A stretch of 57,557 nucleotides of DNA. Source: Phycisphaerae bacterium. GTDB lineage: Bacteria > Planctomycetota > Phycisphaerae > JAJVII01. Shown piece by piece: positions 7,981 through 14,727 of this stretch (position 1 is its first letter; each line of letters opens with the position of its first letter). The DNA is taken from the NCBI GenBank assembly GCA_022072085.1, contig JAJVII010000061.1:1-57557 (forward strand). The letters run 5' to 3'. The position numbers and the translations under genes were made by a program. The notes under the pieces are model-generated. The model made no database searches. It was not told the DNA's origin and saw only the letters and a program-made list of their open reading frames with translations.

Positions 7981-8253
7981 ATGAGTTCAGGCGTCTATCT
8001 TGAGATGACCTACCAGGGCGGCAAGCCAATGGTCGGCTATCTGTACCTGCCGCGGCGGCCGGGGGATCACGCCGAGCGGTCACGCAAGGTTGCACGGGGA
8101 TTGGTTGTCGATTTCGCGCCGGACGGCAGACCCATAGGCATCGAGATCGTCTCGCCCTCGGTGGTCACCCGCGATTCAATCAACCGGGTTCTTCGCGAAT
8201 TGTCGCGGGAGCCCCTGCCTGATGAGGAGCTGGCGCCCCTTGGCAAGGAATAG
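7981..8253 (+). CDS. DUF2283-like small protein
   Basis: 90 residues. The core YLYLPRRPG..., then RGLVVDFAPDGRPIGIEIVSPS, matches the short DUF2283 family ('D..aDa.YI.l......v.vd.d.dG.ivGIEIl.as'). It follows the DUF4258-like gene by four bases, with TAGAATAGGGAT before the ATG, so the two are likely one transcript. DUF2283 proteins beside DUF4258 or RelE-like proteins have been proposed as antitoxin partners. I infer this only from the pairing. The N-terminal 20 residues are unusual for the family. Confidence 0.7.
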   Translation: MSSGVYLEMTYQGGKPMVGYLYLPRRPGDHAERSRKVARGLVVDFAPDGRPIGIEIVSPSVVTRDSINRVLRELSREPLPDEELAPLGKE

Positions 8254-8404
8254 GCCAAGGCGAGGCGGCCGCCCTCGCCCGGGACGCGAGGTCACGCTTC
8301 AACCGGAGAATTGAAAGGCCCTGGCTGACGGGTGCCGCGCCTCGCACTCACGACGAGCCCATCCACTCGAAATCGCCTGCCGATCCTGATATAGTGCTCC
8401 CTCC

Positions 8405-8439
8405 GACTGACCCCTGACCCCCGACCCCTGACCGCTGCC
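8405..8439. repeat. Second heptanucleotide tandem repeat, just before scpA
   Basis: Five 7-base units in a row: GACTGAC, CCCTGAC, CCCCGAC, CCCTGAC, CGCTGCC (consensus CCCTGAC). The array ends four bases before the scpA ATG, so it occupies the place where a Shine-Dalgarno sequence would normally stand, and none is visible. The unit differs from the heptamer at 3221-3269 but the period is the same. Confidence 0.75.
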
Positions 8440-8443
8440 GTGC

Positions 8444-9526
8444 ATGGAAGACTATCGCGTTCAACTCGATTTCTACGACGGGCCGATGGACCTGTTGCTC
8501 TACCTCGTACGCAAGAACGAGGTCGACATCCAGGACATCCCCATCGCGGCCATCACCGAGCAATACTGCCGCTACGTCGAACTCATGCGGGCGATCGACA
8601 TCAACCTGGCCGGCGAGTTCCTGGTCATGGCCGCCTGGCTGATCGAGATCAAGACCCGCATGCTGCTGCCCAGCGAGCTGCCCCCCCCGACCGAGGGCGA
8701 GGCCGGACCGGCTGAGGCGGCCGAGGCGCTCGCGGACCCGCGGGCCGAGCTGGTCCGCCAACTGCTCGCCTACAAGCAGTTCCGCACGCTGGCCGACGAG
8801 TTGGGCGAGGCGGCGGCCGAGGCGGCGATGCGCTACCCGCGGGCCGGCATCGATTGGAAGCAGATCGCCCCGGAGCTGGCCGACGAGCCGGAGATCGACA
8901 TCGCCGACGCGGGGGTGTGGGACCTGTTCGAGGCGTTCGGGCGGCTGCTGGAGCAGACCGGGCGGCTGCGGCCGCACGAGGTGAGCTACGACGACACGCC
9001 CATCCATGTGCACGCCGACCACCTGGTGGCCCGGCTGGGTGCGGAAGGCCCGCTGGCGTTCCGGCGCATCTTCGAGGGGCGCAGCCGCAGCGAGTTCCTG
9101 GGCCTGTTCCTGGCGCTGCTGGAGCTGGTCCGGCAGAAGCGGATCCGCGTCGAGCAGGAGGGGCGATTCGGCGAGATCTTCATCCTGCCCGCGCCAGAGC
9201 CGGCCGACGCGAACGCCGCCGCACCGCCAGCCGAGGCGGCCACGCCCGAGCCGCCGCCCCCAGCCAAGCCCAAGTTTGACGCCGAGAAGATCAGGCGGCG
9301 GCGGTCGGGCGACGAGCCGCCGGCCGGCGTGACCTGGGTCGATCCCGAGGAGGGCGAGGAGAGCGATCACGCCCTGCGCGAGATCGATCAGCAACTGCGG
9401 GCGATCCGCATGCCGGCGGACCCGGACACGCTGATCGGCGGTTCGCCGGAGTCGCCGCCGGACGAGGCGGCTGCCCCCGAGCCGTCGCCGCCGCAGGCCG
9501 GGCCGCCAGCGGAATCGCAAGGGTGA
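8444..9526 (+). CDS. scpA: Segregation and condensation protein A (condensin kleisin)
   Basis: 360 residues. ScpA is the kleisin that bridges the SMC head domains with ScpB in the bacterial condensin that organises and segregates the chromosome. The N-terminus MEDYRVQLDFYDGPMDLLLYLVRKNEVDIQDIPIAAIT is the diagnostic ScpA start, followed by AGEFLVMAAWLIEIKTRMLLP. The C-terminal winged helix is recognisable in GPLAFRRIFEGRSRSEFLGLFLALLELVRQKRIRVEQEGRFGEI (about 200-245). After that comes about 110 residues of Ala/Pro/Glu-rich tail not found in most ScpA proteins. No scpB lies next to it. The gene starts immediately after a heptamer repeat, without a visible ribosome site. Confidence 0.95.
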   Translation: MEDYRVQLDFYDGPMDLLLYLVRKNEVDIQDIPIAAITEQYCRYVELMRAIDINLAGEFLVMAAWLIEIKTRMLLPSELPPPTEGEAGPAEAAEALADPRAELVRQLLAYKQFRTLADELGEAAAEAAMRYPRAGIDWKQIAPELADEPEIDIADAGVWDLFEAFGRLLEQTGRLRPHEVSYDDTPIHVHADHLVARLGAEGPLAFRRIFEGRSRSEFLGLFLALLELVRQKRIRVEQEGRFGEIFILPAPEPADANAAAPPAEAATPEPPPPAKPKFDAEKIRRRRSGDEPPAGVTWVDPEEGEESDHALREIDQQLRAIRMPADPDTLIGGSPESPPDEAAAPEPSPPQAGPPAESQG

Positions 9527-9543
9527 CCGGCGGGCCGGGCGAG

Positions 9544-9572
9544 TTGACAGGGTTGCGGGCCTTCCATAGAAT
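9544..9572 (+). promoter_or_regulatory. Strong sigma-70 type promoter for trxA
   Basis: A perfect -35 TTGACA (9544-9549) and a -10 TAGAAT (9567-9572) are spaced 17 bases apart. A second A/T-rich hexamer, TATGAT (9581-9586), follows. The leader to the trxA ATG at 9681 is about 100 bases. This is the best promoter match in the window and implies independent expression of trxA. Confidence 0.6.
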
Positions 9573-9680
9573 CCCGTTGCTATGATCCCGCGATATGGGC
9601 GACCGAAGACCCATGCGGCGCGGGCAGGCCGGGCGCCACGGAGCAGAGACGACACCGAGTCAATAGAAAGCGAGGCCGTG

Positions 9681-10010
9681 ATGGCAGGCGATCATGTGGT
9701 GACGTTCACCGACGACAACTTCGAGCAGGAAGTGATGGGCAGCGAGGCGCCGGTGCTGGTCGACTTCTGGGCCGAGTGGTGCATGCCCTGCAAGATGCTC
9801 GCTCCGACGATCGAGGAACTGGCCGAGGAATACGCCGGCAAGGTGAAGGTCGGCAAGCTGGACACCGACAACAACCGCGACGTGTCGGGCCAGTTCGGCA
9901 TCACCGCGATTCCGACGATCATCCTGTTCAAGGGCGGCGAGGTCGCCCAGAAGTTTGTCGGGCTGACCAGCAAGAAGGATTTCCAGGAAGCGCTGGACTC
10001 GGTCCTGTAG
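9681..10010 (+). CDS. trxA: Thioredoxin with WCMPC active site
   Basis: 109 residues from the ATG at 9681; the adjacent GTG at 9678 is a possible alternative. It is a small cytoplasmic dithiol-disulfide reductase for ribonucleotide reductase and other targets. The fold is complete: VLVDFWAEWCMPCKMLAP with the two redox cysteines, VGKLDTDNNRDVSGQFGITAIPTIILFKGG containing the conserved cis-Pro, and a final helix. The redox motif is WCMPC rather than the near-universal WCGPC; the residue between the cysteines tunes redox potential and partner choice. It has its own promoter upstream and a strong terminator downstream, so it is probably a single-gene unit. Confidence 0.95.
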   Translation: MAGDHVVTFTDDNFEQEVMGSEAPVLVDFWAEWCMPCKMLAPTIEELAEEYAGKVKVGKLDTDNNRDVSGQFGITAIPTIILFKGGEVAQKFVGLTSKKDFQEALDSVL

Positions 10011-10041
10011 GACCCGCCGGCAAGTGACGAAGGAACGATAT

Positions 10042-10071
10042 GGGCCGCCCGGCCGACGGGCGGCCCTTTTT
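10042..10071 (+). terminator. Rho-independent terminator of trxA
   Basis: GGGCCGCCC (10042-10050), a 7-base loop, then GGGCGGCCC (10058-10066) and TTTTT (10067-10071). The 9-bp all-GC stem and T-run are textbook. It separates trxA from the convergent esterase gene. Confidence 0.9.
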
Positions 10072-10077
10072 CATGCT

Positions 10078-11817
10078 TCACGGCGCGGCGGACGTGAAGG
10101 TCAGCGTCGTCGCCTGGCCGGGGCTGATCTTCAGCTTCTCGACGGTGACCAGGCCCCAGGCGTCGGCGACGACCTCGCCGGAATCGCCGGTCGAGCTGGT
10201 CCAGCGGAGCTTCTCGCCGGCCTTGGGTTTGAACTTCCGGCAGCGCCGCGGGGTCACGTCGACGGTCATGTCGGCCTTGGCCAGGGCGTTGGATATCTTC
10301 GCGGACCATTTGCCCGGCTCATCGACCACGTCGCTCCAGTCGAAGCCGAGGTTGATCCCGCCGACCTTGTCGCCCTCGGTCCGCTCCTTGCCCATGACCG
10401 AGTCGATCGAGCTGTGTCCGAAAGCCGGGTAGGACCGGTCCAGCGCGAACTTCTCGGATGGGTAATACTTCACGACCTCGCCCATCGACGCGGCGCCGGC
10501 GCTGCTGTGGCCCTCGTAGTTCCACGAGAAGGCGAAGCCGTGGTGGCCGGCCGTCAGCGCCGCAACCATCTCCGCGTTGTCTGTCCACGGGGCGACGGTG
10601 TCGGTCTTGCCGAAGCACCAGCCGTAGAACGGCAGGTCCTCGTGGTGCTCGCCGACCCAGCGGACGGTGTCCATCCGCTGGAAGTAGTCGGTCTTGCCGT
10701 CGTCCATCGGCGCGGGCTTGCTCCAGTTCCGCTGCTGGATGGAAGTGGGCAGACCGTCGCGGCCGATCGCCGGCAGCCAGGTCTGCTTTACGCGACCCAG
10801 CCGCGGATAAACCGCGGCGAACAGCTCGGGGTGGCGGAAGCTGAACTGCGTCGAGCCCATGCCGCCCATCGACTGGCCGGAGGAATAGACGCGGGCGGGA
10901 TCGGCCTTGTACTTCGCGGTGACCCACTTGATCATCCACTCCAGGCGGTTTTCGGTGAACGGATAGGCCCGCGGCTCGGCGTGCGCGGCGCCGACGGGCA
11001 CGCAGAAGTAACCGAACCAGCAGGTCTCGATCACACCGTTGCCCGAGGGGTTCTCGATCGCGTCGCGGGAGTACAGCCGCAGCTCGGGCGCGCCGGAGTG
11101 GGTCTCCATCACGGCGAAGATGCCCGGCAGGCCGTCGCGCCACCCCATCTGCGGCGTGCCGAAATAGAGGTAGAGGTCGCCGTTGTCGCTGGCCGCCCCG
11201 CCAGTGCCCTGGCTGCCGTGGATAATCAGGTGCAGCGGCAGGTTCTCCTTGCCGCTGATGAAGCAACTGCGGGCGTACTGGCCGCGGGTCTTGGAGTCGC
11301 CGGCCTTGATCGGCTGGATCGGGGCAACCTTCTCCTCGACGGCCTCGGCGGTCGCCGATTGGCCCGGGACGACGGCCGTCAGCGGTTTGCCCCAAGTCTC
11401 GTCGGTCGCAACGACGGCGTAGTAGCCCTTGCCGTCGGCCTCCACCGTGTGCACCGCCAGGCCCGACCACTGGGGCAGCGGCTGGCCGCCCTCCTCGATG
11501 ACAGCCGTCGGCTTGGACGCGTCCAGCCGGTCCTTCATCCAGAAGCCGTAGCCGAACTGCCGGGCCGAGTTGTTCGGCACGCCCGCGTAGCAGAGCCGGG
11601 CCTTGTCGAAGTTCTCCGCGGTGATCGGCTGGTCGGAGCGGTAGAGCGAATAGCGGTAGCCCTCGCCCTCCTTGCCCTCGGCCACGTCCTTCCAGGTCAC
11701 AAAGACCTGGCCGTTCTGATAGCGGGCCTGAATGCCCGTCACTTTCAGTTCCCCGGCCCGGACGGACGAAGCGAACGCCAGACCGGCCGCCAACAGGATT
11801 GACCACTTCATTCGCAT
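10078..11817 (-). CDS. Secreted alpha/beta hydrolase (esterase/depolymerase-like)
   Basis: 579 residues with a signal peptide (MRMKWSILLAAGLAFASSVRA). Residues 25-140 look like a fibronectin type III-like beta domain (VTWKDV..., YRYSLYRSDQPI). The catalytic part begins near 180. LHLIIHGSQG at 196-204 would form the oxyanion loop, and GQSMGG at 314-319 is the nucleophile elbow with Ser316. FGKTDTVAPW and WNYEGHSS further on are plausible sites for the acidic residue and His. The arrangement recalls the extracellular feruloyl-esterase and poly-hydroxyalkanoate depolymerase class of hydrolases, acting outside the cytoplasm on a polymer or ester. The substrate is unknown. It shares direction with the lipoprotein gene upstream, 13 bases away, so the two are probably co-transcribed. 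Confidence 0.8.
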   Translation of the reverse strand: MRMKWSILLAAGLAFASSVRAGELKVTGIQARYQNGQVFVTWKDVAEGKEGEGYRYSLYRSDQPITAENFDKARLCYAGVPNNSARQFGYGFWMKDRLDASKPTAVIEEGGQPLPQWSGLAVHTVEADGKGYYAVVATDETWGKPLTAVVPGQSATAEAVEEKVAPIQPIKAGDSKTRGQYARSCFISGKENLPLHLIIHGSQGTGGAASDNGDLYLYFGTPQMGWRDGLPGIFAVMETHSGAPELRLYSRDAIENPSGNGVIETCWFGYFCVPVGAAHAEPRAYPFTENRLEWMIKWVTAKYKADPARVYSSGQSMGGMGSTQFSFRHPELFAAVYPRLGRVKQTWLPAIGRDGLPTSIQQRNWSKPAPMDDGKTDYFQRMDTVRWVGEHHEDLPFYGWCFGKTDTVAPWTDNAEMVAALTAGHHGFAFSWNYEGHSSAGAASMGEVVKYYPSEKFALDRSYPAFGHSSIDSVMGKERTEGDKVGGINLGFDWSDVVDEPGKWSAKISNALAKADMTVDVTPRRCRKFKPKAGEKLRWTSSTGDSGEVVADAWGLVTVEKLKISPGQATTLTFTSAAP

Positions 11818-11830
11818 GGCAGTTTCCTCG

Positions 11831-12298
11831 CTACTCGGATTCCAGCACGTCCTCGATCACGTAGTTGGACCACTCGCCCGCGCGGACGGTGGCCGTCGCC
11901 CAGCTTCCGTCAGCCAGCCAGTTGTTCAGGTAGAGCCGGCCGGCAAGGTCCAGCACCAGGGTGTATTCCCCCGGCGGCAGGGCGAGGTCCGCGCGGCCCT
12001 GTGCGTCCGGCGTCACGATCCGGATCAGCGCCGGGTGGCGCGGGTCGGGCTTCTCGAAAGGTTGAACCCGGCCGCGGAAGAGGTGGACCGGGACCCGCAG
12101 GGGCTGTTCGCGCGGGACGCCGGGCTCGCCGAGTTCGTCGAACGCCCCGGCGACCTTGACGACCTTGACGTGCAGGCCCTGGGCGGCGTCGGCCTGGGCG
12201 GGCGGGCCGGCGGCCGGGGGCTTCGGACCGCACCCGGGCAGCAGGACGATCGCAGAGAAAGCCAGTGCGACGGCGACTTGCATGACGGATCGACGCAT
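11831..12298 (-). CDS. Lipoprotein with a carboxypeptidase-regulatory-like beta domain
   Basis: 155 residues from the ATG at 12298, which has GGGAGG ten bases upstream; an in-frame ATG further out lacks a ribosome site. The signal sequence ends in a lipobox LLPGC, so the Cys would be lipid-modified and the protein tethered to a membrane. The mature part contains TPDAQGRADLALPPGEYTLVLDLAGRLY, a beta-sandwich pattern seen in carboxypeptidase-regulatory-like domains (a Gly followed by '..LPPGeYtL'). Such domains usually mediate protein or carbohydrate contacts rather than catalysis. It lies just ahead of the secreted hydrolase and after the M50 protease on the same strand. Its function is otherwise unknown. 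Confidence 0.75.
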   Translation of the reverse strand: MRRSVMQVAVALAFSAIVLLPGCGPKPPAAGPPAQADAAQGLHVKVVKVAGAFDELGEPGVPREQPLRVPVHLFRGRVQPFEKPDPRHPALIRIVTPDAQGRADLALPPGEYTLVLDLAGRLYLNNWLADGSWATATVRAGEWSNYVIEDVLESE

Positions 12299-12340
12299 GA
12301 TTCGACAACCTCCCTCGGCCGCCACGGGCCGATGACGGGA

Positions 12341-12991
12341 TCAATGCTTGAACGGTCGAAACGCCTGGTAACCCTTCCACGCCAGGTCGGGCGGGATGCC
12401 GAGAACGTGAGATACCCTGAAGACGGCGTCCCAGAAGGCGTTACTGGCCGCCGGGACCGCCCAGAACAGCGCGAACAGGATCAACAGGCCCGTGGCCCCG
12501 GTCCGGGCGGCCCGGTCGCGGACCTCCGGGCTCAGCAGCGGCGAAATGATGCCGAACCCGTCCAGCGGCGGCACGGGCAGCAGGTTAAGCACGACGGCCG
12601 TCACCTGGAGCAGGCCGAAGAACGCCAGCGCTTCCCACGGCAGGCCCTGGACGTCCGGGCCGGCGACGCGGAACCAGACGCCTATCCCTATCGCCAGCAA
12701 CAGGTTAGTGGCGGGCCCGGCGGCCGACACGGCCATCTCCCACCTCTTGGAGCGCAGCCGCGAGTGGTCGATGTAAACCGCTCCGCCCGGCAGACCGATA
12801 CCGCCCATGGCCAGGAACAGCAGCGGCAGGCCGATCGACATCAGCGGATGGACGTACCTGGCCGGGTTCAGCGTGAGGTAGCCCTTGGCAGCGACGCTGG
12901 TATCCCCCCCGGCGTAGGCGACGCGGGCATGTGCGTATTCGTGCAGGCAGAGGGAGGCGACCCAGAGGATCACGATCGCGACGAATACCAT
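12341..12991 (-). CDS. M50 family site-2-type intramembrane metalloprotease
   Basis: 216 residues from the ATG at 12991, chosen for the AAAGGA seven bases upstream; an earlier ATG at 13057 is poorer. Membrane protein with HEYAH (HExxH zinc motif) in the first span after LWVASLCL, and the second ligand motif NLLPVPPLDGFGII in a later span. VSAAGPATNLLLAI matches the conserved glycine-rich segment of the family. Site-2 proteases cut transmembrane segments, often of anti-sigma factors; this short form, without PDZ or CBS domains, belongs to the group of small M50 enzymes of mostly unknown substrates. The start is divergent from kdsD, with about 135 bases between them. It precedes a lipoprotein and a secreted hydrolase on the same strand. 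Confidence 0.88.
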   Translation of the reverse strand: MVFVAIVILWVASLCLHEYAHARVAYAGGDTSVAAKGYLTLNPARYVHPLMSIGLPLLFLAMGGIGLPGGAVYIDHSRLRSKRWEMAVSAAGPATNLLLAIGIGVWFRVAGPDVQGLPWEALAFFGLLQVTAVVLNLLPVPPLDGFGIISPLLSPEVRDRAARTGATGLLILFALFWAVPAASNAFWDAVFRVSHVLGIPPDLAWKGYQAFRPFKH

Positions 12992-13125
12992 CGGTTTTCC
13001 TTTGACCGTTTCGCGAGCGAGGGTCCATAATATTCGATTGGCAACTGACGCGTCCACGAAATAACCCGGACAGTCCGCCGCCAGCGGAAGGCTGGGGTTG
13101 ATGTCGTTTCATATCGGGTGAGCCC

Positions 13126-14145
13126 TTGTCCCAAACCAAGGCTGGCAAAGCGGTTGAGGCGAGTTCCATCGCGCCGGACCTCGATTTGGCGCGGCAAGTC
13201 ATCGCCGCCGAAGCCGACGCCGTCCGCGACCTGGCCGCCCACCTGGGCGAGCCCTTCGCCCGTGCCGCCGGCCTGCTGTTCCGCTGCACCGGGACGGTCG
13301 TGACCACGGGCATCGGCAAGGCCGGCCTGGTCGCCCAGAAGATATCGGCCACCCTGGCCAGCACCGGCACGCCCAGCCACTTCCTCCACCCGGTCGAGGC
13401 CCTGCACGGCGACCTGGGCCGGCTCCGCAAACAGGACATCCTGCTGGTGCTCAGCCTCAGCGGCGAAACCGAGGAGATCGTGCGGCTGGTCAATCTGGTC
13501 CGCAAGCTGTCAGCCGGTCTGATTTCGATCACCGCGACCGACGGCTCGACGCTGGCGGCGCACAGCGACGCGGTGCTGACCATCGGCGAAGTGCCCGAGG
13601 CCTGCCCGCTGGGACTGGCGCCGACAGCCAGCACGACGGCCATGCTCGCCCTGGGCGACGCGCTGGCGATGGTCGTGCTCCAGATGCGCGACTTCACGCC
13701 CGAGCGGTTCGCGGAGTTCCACCCCGGCGGCTCGCTCGGCCGACAGCTCATGCGCGTCGAGGAGGCGATGACCTTCCGCCGCGACCGCAACCTGCCGCTG
13801 TGCGAGCAGACGCTGACGGTCCGCGAGGTGATCGCCCGGGCGTCGAAGATCCCCCGCCGCCCCGGCGCGGTGCTGCTGACCGGCGCGGACGGGAAGCTGT
13901 CGGGCATCTTCACCGACGCCGACCTCCGACGCCTGCTCAACGAGAAGAACCTGGCGATGCTGGATCAGCCGATCGAGCAGGTGATGACCCGCAACCCGAG
14001 GCGGATGCGGGCGGGCGAGCTGGCCAGCGCCGCCCTGGCGGTGTTCAACGAGCTGCGGATCGACGAACTGCCGGTGGTCGACGCCGCCGACCGCCCGATC
14101 GGCCTGATCGACGTGCAGGACATGGTCCACCTCAAGCTGCTGTGA
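13126..14145 (+). CDS. kdsD: D-arabinose 5-phosphate isomerase
   Basis: 339 residues from a TTG at 13126 with GGGTGAG just before it; no better start is in frame. It converts ribulose 5-phosphate to arabinose 5-phosphate, the first committed step toward Kdo of the LPS inner core. The N-terminal SIS domain shows GTVVTTGIGKAGLVAQKISATLASTGTPSHFLHPVEALHGDLG and LVLSLSGETEEIV; the Ser of SLSGET and the His of FLHPVEALHGD are the known functional positions. PTASTTAMLALGDALA closes the SIS part. Two CBS domains follow (about 210-339), ending in ELPVVDAADRPIGLIDVQDMV. Length equals E. coli KdsD. It heads a run with kdsC and an LptC-like gene, the same order as in E. coli. Confidence 0.95.
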   Translation: MSQTKAGKAVEASSIAPDLDLARQVIAAEADAVRDLAAHLGEPFARAAGLLFRCTGTVVTTGIGKAGLVAQKISATLASTGTPSHFLHPVEALHGDLGRLRKQDILLVLSLSGETEEIVRLVNLVRKLSAGLISITATDGSTLAAHSDAVLTIGEVPEACPLGLAPTASTTAMLALGDALAMVVLQMRDFTPERFAEFHPGGSLGRQLMRVEEAMTFRRDRNLPLCEQTLTVREVIARASKIPRRPGAVLLTGADGKLSGIFTDADLRRLLNEKNLAMLDQPIEQVMTRNPRRMRAGELASAALAVFNELRIDELPVVDAADRPIGLIDVQDMVHLKLL

Positions 14146-14190
14146 GCGGGCGGGCGGCGGGGCCCGGCCTTTGAACTGGCGGTCTGACGC

Positions 14191-14727
14191 ATGAGCGACT
14201 TACAATACAAGGCCCTGGTCCTGGACGTCGACGGGACGATGACCGACGGGGGCATCTACCTGGACGACCACGGTACGCAGATCAAGCGGTTCGACGTCGC
14301 CGACGGCAGCGGCATCAAGTATTTCCAGCGGGTCGGCGGGATCGTGGGTATACTAACCGGGCGCAGCAGTCAGGTCGTCGAGCACCGGGCCAGGGAGCTG
14401 TCCATCGGGTTTGTCGTTCAGGGGGCGCTGGAGAAAGAGCCGGCGTTCCTGGACCTCTGTCGCGGGATGAAACTGGACCCGTCGGCCGTCGCATACATGG
14501 GGGACGACCTGACCGACGTGCCGGCCATGCGCCGGGCGGGGTACGTGCTGGCGCCGGCTAACGCCGCCGGTCCCGTTCGAGGCCTGGCCGACTACGTGAC
14601 CGCCGCCGGCGGCGGACACGGCGCGGTCCGCGAAGCCGTCGAGCATCTGCTGACGCTCATGGGACTCTGGAAAGACATCCTGGCCCGCTACGGCCTGAAC
14701 CATAAGGAAGAGGACGCGACATCATGA
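14191..14727 (+). CDS. kdsC: Kdo-8-phosphate phosphatase (HAD family C0)
   Basis: 178 residues. It removes phosphate from 3-deoxy-D-manno-octulosonate 8-phosphate to give Kdo. The HAD nucleophile motif is LDVDGTMTDG, with the two Asp residues. ILTGRSSQVVEHRARELSI gives motif II and AYMGDDLTDVPAMRRAG motif IV. It is cap-less, as usual for the tetrameric KdsC group. It follows kdsD by 45 bases, and its TGA overlaps the ATG of the next gene (ATGA), so it is translationally coupled to the LPS-transport protein. A cytoplasmic enzyme. Confidence 0.94.
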   Translation: MSDLQYKALVLDVDGTMTDGGIYLDDHGTQIKRFDVADGSGIKYFQRVGGIVGILTGRSSQVVEHRARELSIGFVVQGALEKEPAFLDLCRGMKLDPSAVAYMGDDLTDVPAMRRAGYVLAPANAAGPVRGLADYVTAAGGGHGAVREAVEHLLTLMGLWKDILARYGLNHKEEDATS

